Of a DNA stretch of 5,980 nucleotides, positions 1 through 5,837 are shown piece after piece. Position 1 is the first letter of the stretch, and every line of letters starts with the position of its first letter. The notes under the pieces are model-generated. The model had not been told where the DNA came from. It searched no databases and saw only the letters and a program-made list of their open reading frames with translations. The position numbers were made by a program, and so were the translations under genes. Origin of the DNA: Dehalococcoidia bacterium (GTDB taxonomy: Bacteria; Chloroflexota; Dehalococcoidia; Dehalococcoidales; RBG-16-60-22); the NCBI GenBank assembly GCA_030615655.1, contig JAUWYU010000101.1:1-5980 (forward strand), given 5' to 3'.

Positions 1-699
1 GTGGCGTGGATAAAGGAAAAGGTATCGGCGGCCGGGTGCCGGGGAGTGGTACTCGGCTTGAGCGGCGGACTTGACTCCTCGGTGCTGGCCGTGCTGTGCC
101 AGCACGCTTTTCCGCAGAACATGCTCGCCGTAATTATGCCCTGCCACAGCAACCAGGAGGATATAGAGCATGCTCAGACTGTGGCTAATCAGTTCTCTAT
201 TCCGACCCAAACAGTGGTCCTTGATACTGTTTTTGACACCCTGCTCAAGATATTACCGGATGAGGTTACTGACCCTGCTGTTATCCGTCTGGCTGGAGCT
301 AACCTCAAAGCCAGGTTAAGGATGCTCACCCTATACTACGTCGCCAATCAGCTTCAATATATGGTGGCCGGTTCCGGCAACCGGAGCGAGATTACCGTCG
401 GCTACTTCACCAAGTACGGCGACGGCGGCGTGGACATCTTACCGCTGGGCAATCTGGTTAAAGGGGAGGTCAGGGAACTGGCCCGTTTCCTGGAAATCCC
501 CCGGTCAATTATTGACAAACCCCCCTCCGCCGGCTTATGGGAAGGCCAGACGGATGAGGGTGAGATGGACATAAGCTACGAGGCTCTCGACCGCTATATC
601 CTTGAAGGAGATGCTCCGGAAGAACTAAAAAGTAAGATTGAGGCTATGATGGCCGCCAGCAACCATAAGCGCACTATGCCCCCCATAGCCAGATTTTAA
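1..699 (+). CDS. nadE: NAD+ synthetase, 5' end missing
   Basis: This enzyme carries out the last step of NAD biosynthesis, ATP-dependent amidation of deamido-NAD+ in the cytoplasm. Visible family motifs, numbered from the first base of the window, are the PP-loop SGGLDSS (residues 21-27) that binds ATP pyrophosphate, NLKARLRM (101-108), GSGNRSE (124-130), YFTKYGDGG (135-143) and KPPSAGLWEGQTDE (173-186). The C-terminus is complete and ends at a TAA stop. The frame opens with GTG at base 1, but family members usually have about 10-25 residues before this point, so that GTG is probably an internal valine and the true start lies upstream. I cannot tell whether the intact protein is the short ammonia-dependent form or carries an N-terminal glutaminase domain outside the window. 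Identity is very secure. It is probably the last gene of an upstream unit, because a 103-base gap follows. Confidence 0.96.
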   Translation: MAWIKEKVSAAGCRGVVLGLSGGLDSSVLAVLCQHAFPQNMLAVIMPCHSNQEDIEHAQTVANQFSIPTQTVVLDTVFDTLLKILPDEVTDPAVIRLAGANLKARLRMLTLYYVANQLQYMVAGSGNRSEITVGYFTKYGDGGVDILPLGNLVKGEVRELARFLEIPRSIIDKPPSAGLWEGQTDEGEMDISYEALDRYILEGDAPEELKSKIEAMMAASNHKRTMPPIARF

Positions 700-718
700 T
701 GCCTTCTAAATAAAATCT
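691..718. repeat. AT-rich inverted repeat at the nadE stop
   Basis: AGATTTTA (691-698) and TAAAATCT (711-718) are perfect 8-base inverted arms around a 12-base loop, spanning the nadE stop codon. The arms are almost all A/T and a run of A, not T, follows, so it does not fit an intrinsic terminator on the + strand. It may be a weak 3'-end structure or chance in an AT-rich spacer. Confidence 0.35.
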
Positions 719-751
719 AAAAAAATTACTGCACGCCCCCAATCGTTAGCC

Positions 752-768
752 TGCCACTTGTTTTGGCA
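752..768. promoter_or_regulatory. Possible operator upstream of recA
   Basis: TGCCA (752-756) and TGGCA (764-768) are perfect inverted half-sites separated by 7 bases, about 35 bases before the recA start. The right half overlaps the candidate -35 region. Neither the E. coli LexA pattern (CTGT-N8-ACAG) nor the Bacillus pattern (GAAC-N4-GTTC) is seen in this gap. The element could therefore be a lineage-specific SOS operator, or chance, since the arms are short. Confidence 0.25.
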
Positions 769-786
769 AAAACGTTGTGTTATCAT
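758..786 (+). promoter_or_regulatory. Possible recA promoter
   Basis: A -10-like TATCAT (781-786, 5 of 6 to consensus) is preceded by TG-T (778-780), making an extended -10. TTGTTT (758-763) sits 17 bases upstream as a weak -35 (3 of 6). Transcription would begin around 793, leaving a very short leader before the start at 803. That short leader is a reason for caution. It is the best candidate in the nadE-recA gap. Confidence 0.3.
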
Positions 787-792
787 CAAGAT

Positions 793-802
793 GAGGCGAA
801 AG
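793..802 (+). promoter_or_regulatory. Ribosome binding site deciding the recA start
   Basis: GAGG (793-796) lies 6 bases before ATG 803. The alternative in-frame ATG at 791 has no Shine-Dalgarno before it and itself overlaps this motif. The TTG at 758 would add 15 residues not expected in RecA. This supports 803 as the start. Confidence 0.7.
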
Positions 803-1819
803 ATGACCACGGAAAGAGAAAAAGCGTTAGAGCTGGCTATTGGCCAGATTGAAAAGCGGTTTGGCAAGGGCTCCATCATGAAGTTAGGTGAGTCGGCCAC
901 ACTGCCGCCAATAGAAGCTATTCCTACTGGCTCACTGGCTCTAGACCTGGCCCTGGGTATAGGAGGTATACCCAGAGGACGAATCACGGAAATATTCGGG
1001 TCGGAGTCATCCGGAAAAACTACCCTAGCCCAGCACATAATCGCCGAAGCACAAAAAAGAGGAGGTACGGTTGCCTATATCGACGCCGAACATGCCTTGG
1101 ACCCCTCTTACGCTGCCAACTGCGGTGTGAACATTGACGACCTGCTCATCTCGCAGCCCGATACTGGCGAGCAGGCCCTGGAAATTACCGAAGCGCTGGT
1201 AAGGAGCAGCGCTGTTGATGCGATAATTATTGACAGTGTCGCCGCTTTGGTCCCACGCGCTGAAATTGAGGGGGATATGGGAGACCCTCAGATGGGTCTG
1301 CAGGCCCGCTTGATGTCACAGGCCTTGAGAAAGCTGGCCGCCGCCATCGGCAGGTCCGGTACAGCGGTTGTATTCATCAACCAGCTGAGAGAAAAGGTTG
1401 GTATCGTCTTCGGTAATCCCGAGGTGACTACCGGTGGCCGGGCGCTGAAGTTCTACAGCTCAACCAGGATTGAGCTGAGGCGCGCGGAAATCATCAAGCA
1501 GGAAAATGATGCTATTGGCAGTCGTATCAGAGCTAAGGTAGTTAAGAATAAGGTTGCCCCCCCGTTCCGCAGCGCCGAGTTTGACATCATGTTTGACCAC
1601 GGCATAAGCAGAGAGGGCAACCTTCTCGATATCGGTTTAGAGCTGGGGCTGGTAAGTAAAGCCGGCGCCTTTTTCTCCTACGGTGACATCCGCCTCGGGC
1701 AGGGCCGGGAGAACGCCAAACGATACCTCCTGGAAAATCCCGGGCTCGCCCAGGAAATTGAAGAGCGGATTAGAGCCTCGGCCAGCGCCACTCACGATAC
1801 AGTGCCTGATGAAAATTAA
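803..1819 (+). CDS. recA: Recombinase RecA
   Basis: RecA is the DNA-dependent ATPase that forms filaments on single-stranded DNA, drives strand exchange in recombinational repair, and in SOS-competent bacteria triggers LexA self-cleavage. From ATG 803 the protein has 338 residues, near the usual 340-350. Key residues fall at their E. coli positions without gaps: Walker A GSESSGKTT (66-74), catalytic Glu96 in IDAEHALD, Walker B Asp144 in IIIDS, loop L1 around EGDMGDPQMG (156-165), the L2 switch Gln194 in FINQL, GGRALKF (211-217), and Lys248/Lys250 in VVKNK. This register also supports the chosen start. One oddity is Ser at position 67, where nearly all RecA proteins have Pro. The C-terminal tail (ATHDTVPDEN) is short and only mildly acidic. 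The N-terminal interface helix (about 1-33) and the C-terminal domain (from about 270) are intact, so I expect a working protein. recX follows, as in many bacteria. Confidence 0.98.
   Translation: MTTEREKALELAIGQIEKRFGKGSIMKLGESATLPPIEAIPTGSLALDLALGIGGIPRGRITEIFGSESSGKTTLAQHIIAEAQKRGGTVAYIDAEHALDPSYAANCGVNIDDLLISQPDTGEQALEITEALVRSSAVDAIIIDSVAALVPRAEIEGDMGDPQMGLQARLMSQALRKLAAAIGRSGTAVVFINQLREKVGIVFGNPEVTTGGRALKFYSSTRIELRRAEIIKQENDAIGSRIRAKVVKNKVAPPFRSAEFDIMFDHGISREGNLLDIGLELGLVSKAGAFFSYGDIRLGQGRENAKRYLLENPGLAQEIEERIRASASATHDTVPDEN
953..975. repeat. Perfect 9-bp hairpin inside recA with GGAGG loop
   Basis: CTGGGTATA (953-961) and TATACCCAG (967-975) are perfect inverted arms around a 5-base loop, GGAGG (962-966), in the codons for the conserved LGIGGIPRG stretch. 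The loop matches an anti-16S core, but no start codon with an open frame follows at useful spacing. It may be an mRNA structure or a by-product of glycine/isoleucine codon choice. Confidence 0.5.
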
Positions 1820-1864
1820 AGGCATTTAGCAAGATAAGCCAGCTTAATAGGCAGAGAGTATCTT

Positions 1865-1900
1865 TAAGGCTGAGGCACGGGCTTCAGCCTTATGTGTTTT
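1865..1900 (+). terminator. Hairpin terminator/attenuator between recA and recX
   Basis: An 11-bp stem is formed by 1865-1875 pairing with 1882-1892 (core AAGGCTGA against TCAGCCTT, with one G-U pair near the loop) around the 6-base loop CACGGG. TGTGTTTT (1893-1900) follows directly. The T tract is interrupted, so termination is likely partial. Its place, 45 bases after the recA stop and before the recX ribosome binding site, fits control of recX by read-through. In E. coli the recA-recX gap is known to carry such a terminator. Confidence 0.7.
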
Positions 1901-1903
1901 AAA

Positions 1904-1918
1904 TGAGGTTGTCAGCTA
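1904..1918 (+). promoter_or_regulatory. Ribosome binding site of recX
   Basis: TGAGGT (1904-1909) lies 9 bases before ATG 1919, slightly wider than ideal. It starts only 12 bases after the hairpin stem, so the hairpin and ribosome loading could influence each other. Confidence 0.55.
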
Positions 1919-2554
1919 ATGAGTAAAATAACCAGACTAACGGCGGGAAAGAGCCGGAAAAAGCGGGTAAATGTATTTATAGACGGCAAATTCTCCTTCA
2001 GCTTGCTGGCTGAAGTAGCCGTAAAAGAGGCGTTAAAGGTCGGACAGGAACTGTCCGACATCCAGATAGAGGCACTGGCCGGGACCGACCGCTACCAGCG
2101 TTGCCTCAACGCGGCTACCCGCTACCTCGGCTACCGACCGCGAAGCGAGTCCGAGGTAAGGCAGCGACTCCAGCAGCATGGCTTCGATAGCCACTGCACT
2201 GAGAAGACGCTCGCCAAACTGAAAGAGCAGGGGCTGGTGGATGATACCGCCTTTGCCCGGTTCTGGAAAGAGAACAGGGAATCATTCAGCCCCCGCAGCC
2301 GGTGGCTGACCAGGCTGGAACTTCAGCGGAAAGGATTGGACGGTGACACCATCGAGCAGGTAGTCGATGAAGTCGATGATAGCGATAGTGCCTATCGGGC
2401 GGCTCTCAGCCGGGCTAACCGTTTGTCTCCCTCTGACTACCAGAGCTTCCGACGCCGGTTAGGCGAACACCTCGGTCGAAGAGGCTTCAGATACGATGTA
2501 ATAAAGGACACAGTAGAAAGGGTATGGAACGAGTACGGGAAAGTACCCCGGTAA
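1919..2554 (+). CDS. recX: Regulatory protein RecX
   Basis: RecX binds in the groove of RecA filaments and limits filament growth, ATPase activity and, in some species, coprotease activity. The 211-residue product starts with a basic β-rich segment (about 1-50, with RKKRVNVFIDGKFSFSL) of the type in Gram-positive RecX proteins and absent from the shorter E. coli protein. The tandem three-helix repeats follow: repeat 1 (about 58-104) holds the diagnostic YLGYRPRSESEVRQRL (69-84), repeat 2 (about 105-150) has GLVDDTAFARFW, and repeat 3 (about 157-203) has RRRLGEHLGRRGF. Length and motifs are normal and the gene is intact. Its position after recA, behind a hairpin, supports the assignment and suggests expression by read-through. 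A perfect hairpin lies in its 5' coding part. Confidence 0.95.
   Translation: MSKITRLTAGKSRKKRVNVFIDGKFSFSLLAEVAVKEALKVGQELSDIQIEALAGTDRYQRCLNAATRYLGYRPRSESEVRQRLQQHGFDSHCTEKTLAKLKEQGLVDDTAFARFWKENRESFSPRSRWLTRLELQRKGLDGDTIEQVVDEVDDSDSAYRAALSRANRLSPSDYQSFRRRLGEHLGRRGFRYDVIKDTVERVWNEYGKVPR
2039..2059. repeat. Perfect 9-bp hairpin inside recX
   Basis: GTCGGACAG (2039-2047) and CTGTCCGAC (2051-2059) are perfect inverted arms around the 3-base loop GAA, in the codons for KVGQELSDI about 120 bases into recX. The stem is GC-rich and should be stable in RNA. A role in tuning recX translation or mRNA stability is inference. Confidence 0.55.
2123..2158. repeat. Inverted repeat within recX
   Basis: TACCTCGG (2123-2130) and CCGAGGTA (2151-2158) form perfect 8-base arms around a 20-base loop, over the conserved YLGYRPRSESEV codons. 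GCTACC also recurs at 2114, 2121 and 2130. This is probably codon-driven, though it adds to local RNA structure downstream of the 2039-2059 hairpin. Confidence 0.35.
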
Positions 2555-2595
2555 CTATCAAAATTGGATTATACTGGTAAAACCCGGCATCAGCT

Positions 2596-2626
2596 TTGTC
2601 AGGTTTATCCTAAAAGAATAAATAAT
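2596..2626 (+). promoter_or_regulatory. Possible promoter upstream of rny
   Basis: TTGTCA (2596-2601) matches the -35 consensus at 5 of 6. Downstream AATAAT (2621-2626) matches the -10 at 5 of 6 with a 19-base spacer, or TAAATA (2619-2624) gives 17 bases with a poorer match. The surroundings are AT-rich. A separate promoter for the rny unit is plausible, because the 94-base gap after recX breaks an otherwise tightly packed order. Confidence 0.3.
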
Positions 2627-2634
2627 CAATAAAG

Positions 2635-2648
2635 AAAGGAGGCTCAAA
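2635..2648 (+). promoter_or_regulatory. Strong ribosome binding site of rny
   Basis: AAAGGAGG (2635-2642) is nearly a full anti-16S match, placed 6 bases before ATG 2649. It is the strongest such site in the window and fixes the rny start. Confidence 0.85.
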
Positions 2649-4184
2649 ATGGGAGGAGTAGAATATATTGCCATTTTCTTTAGCTTCATCATAGGCGCCG
2701 TATTTGGCGGCCTGGCGGCTTTTCTTTCCCGACGAATGGTATTTAACCGGCAGCTGCGCATTGCTGAAAGGAAAGCTGCCAGAATGGTGGCCGAAGCCAG
2801 AAATGAATCCAAAAACGTGCTGCAAGAAGCCCAGGAAGAAGCCAAGCGTACCAGGACCTCGGCCGACAGCGACTACCGTGAGAGACGTGGTGAGCAGCAG
2901 CGGCAGGAAAACAGGCTCAATCAAAAAAGTGAAACCCTGGACCGCAAGCTTGAAGGCGTCGAACAGCGTGAGCGCAATCTAACCAACAAAGAAAAGGAGA
3001 TAGAGACAACCCGAAGCCAGCTCGGTGAACTCAAAGACAAGCAGTTAAAGCAGCTGGAACTGATTTCGGGCATGTCCAGCATGGAAGCAAGACAGATACT
3101 GCTTGACACTATGGAAGTCGAGATGCAGCAGGAAGCTTCAAGGCGCCTCCATCAGTGGGAGTCCAAACTAAAAGAAGAGGCCGATGAGAAAGCTCAGGAT
3201 ATTTTGGCGTCGGCAATACAGCGCAGCGCCTCCGATATTGTAACTGAGACTACCGTCTCGGTGGTTCCCCTCCCCAATGACGAAATGAAAGGTCGGCTCA
3301 TCGGACGGGAGGGCCGCAATATTAGAGCCCTGGAGCAGGCTACCGGCGTTGACCTTATTATCGACGATACCCCGGAAGCCGTAACCCTCTCCAGCTTTGA
3401 TCCTGTTCGCCGCGAGATTGCCCGCGTCGCCCTTCACCGGCTTATCCTTGACGGCCGCATTCATCCGGCGCGTATAGAAGAAATGGCCGTCAAAGCCAAA
3501 GAAGAAGTAGACGCCGATATCCAGAATGCCGGCGAACAGGCAGCCCTCCAGCTGGGAGTCCAGCTTCACCCCGAGCTAGTCAAGCTGCTTGGCCGACTCA
3601 AGTACCGCACAAGCTACGGACAGAACGCCCTTGAGCACAGCATGGAGGTTGCTTATCTGGCCGGTATGATTGCCTCCGAGATTGGCGCCAATGTTAACAC
3701 CGCTAAGAAGGTTGGACTGCTCCATGATGTCGGCAAAGCCGTGGACCGGGAGGTAGAAGGAACCCATGCCGCTATCGGTGCCGACCTCGTTAAGCAGTGG
3801 GAAAAGTCACCCGAGGTGCTTGATGGTGTCGCCGAGCACCACTTTGAGACCGGTGATGTCGGCATCTGGGGCTATATTGCCTCGGCGGCCGACGCTATCA
3901 GCAGCGCCAGACCCGGCGCCCGGCGCGAATCACTGGACAGTTACCTGAAACGACTGAAGGCGCTGGAAGACATTGCCGATAGCTTCAAGGGAGTCGAGAA
4001 GTCCTTCGCCATTCAAGCCGGCCGCGAAGTCCGTATCCTGGTCAAGCCGGAATCTATTGATGATTTGGGAGCAATGAGGCTGGCCCGGGACATTGTGAAA
4101 AAGGTGGAAGAGACTCTGTCCTATCCGGGACAGATAAAGGTTACCGTAATAAGGGAGACCAGAGCTATAGACTACGCCAAATAA
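2649..4184 (+). CDS. rny: Ribonuclease Y
   Basis: RNase Y is a membrane-anchored endoribonuclease that starts mRNA decay; in Bacillus subtilis it is associated with a degradosome-like network. The 511-residue protein has the full family layout at the usual length. A single N-terminal membrane helix (about 5-27, YIAIFFSFIIGAVFGGLAAF) is followed by Arg-Arg, consistent with a cytoplasmic C-terminus. Next is a long charged coiled coil (about 35-190), then a KH RNA-binding domain (about 203-270) with its GxxG loop GREG (219-222). The HD phosphohydrolase domain (about 325-420) has His330 in LEHS, the metal-binding pair His359-Asp360 in LLHDVGK, His397/His398 and Asp415 in AADAIS, then the signature SSARPGARRESLD (418-430). 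The conserved C-terminal part ends in VTVIRETRAIDYAK. It heads a tight unit with ymdB, the same neighbour order as in B. subtilis. No defects are seen. Confidence 0.97.
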   Translation: MGGVEYIAIFFSFIIGAVFGGLAAFLSRRMVFNRQLRIAERKAARMVAEARNESKNVLQEAQEEAKRTRTSADSDYRERRGEQQRQENRLNQKSETLDRKLEGVEQRERNLTNKEKEIETTRSQLGELKDKQLKQLELISGMSSMEARQILLDTMEVEMQQEASRRLHQWESKLKEEADEKAQDILASAIQRSASDIVTETTVSVVPLPNDEMKGRLIGREGRNIRALEQATGVDLIIDDTPEAVTLSSFDPVRREIARVALHRLILDGRIHPARIEEMAVKAKEEVDADIQNAGEQAALQLGVQLHPELVKLLGRLKYRTSYGQNALEHSMEVAYLAGMIASEIGANVNTAKKVGLLHDVGKAVDREVEGTHAAIGADLVKQWEKSPEVLDGVAEHHFETGDVGIWGYIASAADAISSARPGARRESLDSYLKRLKALEDIADSFKGVEKSFAIQAGREVRILVKPESIDDLGAMRLARDIVKKVEETLSYPGQIKVTVIRETRAIDYAK

Positions 4185-4185
4185 G

Positions 4186-4959
4186 ATGAACATTTTAGCC
4201 ATCGGCGACATAATCGGCCGACCGGGCCGGCAGATAATACATAAGTACCTGCGCAACCTGCGCCAGCAATACGGACTGGATTTAGTCATTGCCAACGGTG
4301 AGAATGCCGCCGGCGGTTTTGGCCTGACCGTAAGCACTGCCCGGGAACTGCTGAATGACGGCATTGATGTGCTCACCTCAGGCAATCACATCTGGGCCCA
4401 GAAGGAGATTATTCCCCATCTTGATGGTGATATGCCCATTCTGCGCCCGTTAAACTATCCCCCCGGGGTGCCGGGCCGGGGCTACCTGACTACCGGGAAG
4501 ACGCTGGTAGTAAACCTGATAGGCCGGACCTTCATGACCAACTACGACTGCCCGTTCCGTACTATGGACAGGCTCCTGGCTGACCTCGAGCCAAAGCCGC
4601 CGGTTATCATTGTTGATTTCCATGCCGAGGCAACCTCGGAGAAGGTGGCTCTGGGACATTACCTGGATGGCCGGGTCAGTGCCGTGCTCGGAACCCATAC
4701 CCATATCGGCACTATTGATGCCCGGATACTGCCCGGAGGCACTGCCTATGTCACCGATATCGGTATGACCGGACCAACGGACTCCATTATCGGCGACGAT
4801 GCCGGGGCTGTAATCCAGCGCTTCCTGACCATGATGCCCCATCACCTGTCGGTGGGAAAGGGAAAACCGGAACTCAACGCCATCGTGGTTGAGTTAGATG
4901 AAGCCAGCGGAAAAGCAACTGGAATTGAGCGCATTCATCGGGAGATGGAAGATCAGTGA
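4186..4959 (+). CDS. ymdB: YmdB-family metallophosphoesterase
   Basis: This belongs to the calcineurin-like phosphoesterase family (TIGR00282 type). B. subtilis YmdB hydrolyses 2',3'-cyclic nucleotides and affects biofilm and motility gene expression. The 257 residues show the two-metal site: Asp8 in GDIIGRPG, Glu39-Asn40 in NGENAAGG, Asn67-His68 in SGNHIW, His146 in DFHAEATSEK, and His171/His173 in GTHTHIGT. The family stretch RPLNYPPGVPGRGY (87-100) is also present. No signal peptide is visible, so it should be cytoplasmic. ATG 4186 lies one base after the rny stop and no Shine-Dalgarno is evident in the end of rny, so translation probably depends on ribosomes finishing rny. The tight link suggests a shared role in RNA turnover. 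The family is very clear; the physiological substrate in this organism is not known. Confidence 0.95.
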   Translation: MNILAIGDIIGRPGRQIIHKYLRNLRQQYGLDLVIANGENAAGGFGLTVSTARELLNDGIDVLTSGNHIWAQKEIIPHLDGDMPILRPLNYPPGVPGRGYLTTGKTLVVNLIGRTFMTNYDCPFRTMDRLLADLEPKPPVIIVDFHAEATSEKVALGHYLDGRVSAVLGTHTHIGTIDARILPGGTAYVTDIGMTGPTDSIIGDDAGAVIQRFLTMMPHHLSVGKGKPELNAIVVELDEASGKATGIERIHREMEDQ

Positions 4960-5807
4960 ACCAGGTAGACCTGCATATTCACTCGACCGCTTCCGACGGA
5001 AAATTCAGTCCGGAAGCCATTGTAGGTAAAGCGGCCGAGCTCGGGTTGACGGTCATCGCCCTGGCTGACCATGACTCCGTGGACGGAATTGCTCCGGCTT
5101 TACAGGCCGGCAGAGCCTTCCCCCGGCTTAGAGTTATACCCGCCGTTGAAATCAGCACCGATATGCCCGGTGGCCAGGCCCACCTTCTCGGCTATTTCAT
5201 AGATTATACCAGTACCGAACTAAAGTCGACCCTGGAGCGGTTCCGCAGTTCCCGGCAGAGAAAAGCCCGGGGAATGATTGCCAGGCTGGGCGACCTGGGT
5301 ATACATATTGACTGGGAACGAGTCCAGGAAATAGCCGGCGACGGCTCTATCGGTCGACCCCATATCGCTCAGGCGATGCTGGAAAAGGAATACATTACCT
5401 CGTTCGTCGAGGCCTTCGATAAATATATCGGACACGACGGCCCGGCCTATGTCGAGCGAGATAAGATGACGCCGGCAGAAGCCGTAGAACTTATACTGCG
5501 GTCTAAAGGGCTGCCCGTGCTGGCACACCCGCTCACCGTCACTGACCCGGAAGCCATTATTATTAAACTTAAGGCAGCCGGACTGATTTGTATTGAAGCC
5601 TACTACAAGGACTATACTGATGATGAAATCAAGAGTCTGGTCGGTCTCGCTGATAAACACAGCCTCATCGCCACCGGCGGCTCCGATTACCATGGTATCG
5701 ATAACAGCGGTGATATTATGCTCGGCGGTGTGGACGTGCCTTTGGAATCGGTGGAAAGACTCATAGCCCTGGCAGGTGAACGAGTTCTCAAGCTGGCTAA
5801 TCTGTGA
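4956..5807 (+). CDS. PHP-domain phosphoesterase (RNase AM/TrpH-like)
   Basis: This 283-residue protein has a PHP (polymerase and histidinol phosphatase) metal-dependent hydrolase fold of the COG0613 group. That group includes E. coli RNase AM (YciV/TrpH), which trims RNA 5' ends, and nucleoside 3',5'-bisphosphate (pAp-type) phosphatases. Metal ligands are all visible: His7, His9 and Asp14 in DLHIHSTASDG, Asp38-His39-Asp40 in ALADHDSV, Glu65 in AVEIS, His76 in AHLLGYF, His136 in GRPHIA, His191 in LAHP, and Asp244/His246 in GGSDYHG. Residues of about 86-165 form the helical insert typical of this group. The GTG start at 4956 overlaps the ymdB stop by 4 bases (GTGA), with GGAAG (4947-4951) just upstream, indicating coupling. 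An RNA-end or pAp clean-up role fits its rny-ymdB neighbours, but that is inference. It is not histidinol phosphatase or a polymerase subunit by length and context. Confidence 0.9.
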   Translation: MNQVDLHIHSTASDGKFSPEAIVGKAAELGLTVIALADHDSVDGIAPALQAGRAFPRLRVIPAVEISTDMPGGQAHLLGYFIDYTSTELKSTLERFRSSRQRKARGMIARLGDLGIHIDWERVQEIAGDGSIGRPHIAQAMLEKEYITSFVEAFDKYIGHDGPAYVERDKMTPAEAVELILRSKGLPVLAHPLTVTDPEAIIIKLKAAGLICIEAYYKDYTDDEIKSLVGLADKHSLIATGGSDYHGIDNSGDIMLGGVDVPLESVERLIALAGERVLKLANL

Positions 5808-5827
5808 AATATATTATTACAACCCTG

Positions 5828-5837
5828 AAGGAGCCTC
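5828..5837 (+). promoter_or_regulatory. Ribosome binding site of the plsY-like gene
   Basis: AAGGAG (5828-5833) lies 4 bases before ATG 5838, a little close but strong. The 30-base gap after the PHP gene shows no hairpin terminator, so read-through from the rny unit is likely. Confidence 0.65.

Noticed and set aside
90..106. CGTGCTG/CAGCACG hairpin in nadE
   Set aside because: The 7-bp arms lie within codons for a conserved Leu/Ala/Val-rich helix and no context suggests a function.
691..725. nadE terminator from the AGATTTTA/TAAAATCT inverted repeat
   Set aside because: The stem is nearly all A-T and is followed by A residues, not T, on the + strand.
758..802. Upstream recA starts at TTG 758 or ATG 791
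   Set aside because: They lack a Shine-Dalgarno and would shift residue numbering away from E. coli RecA, whereas ATG 803 has GAGG 6 bases upstream and gives exact register at Glu96, Asp144 and Gln194.
2570..2575. TATACT as a -10 box for rny
   Set aside because: It matches 5 of 6 bases but has no acceptable -35 hexamer 16-18 bases upstream, where the sequence is C-rich.
2576..2610. Terminator after recX formed by GGTAAAACC and GGTTTATCC
   Set aside because: Pairing has two internal mismatches and a 17-base loop, and no T tract follows.
2704..2982. Alternative + strand open frame overlapping the start of rny
   Set aside because: It lies out of frame with the coiled-coil region of RNase Y and has no supporting ribosome binding site or family similarity.
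3930..4385. Long open frame on the - strand across the end of rny and start of ymdB
   Set aside because: It is antisense to two clear conserved genes, resembles no family I recognise, and is explained by codon bias of the sense strand.
5220..5693. 157-residue open frame on the - strand inside the PHP gene
   Set aside because: The sense strand encodes conserved PHP metal ligands throughout this region, and the antisense product has no recognisable motif.
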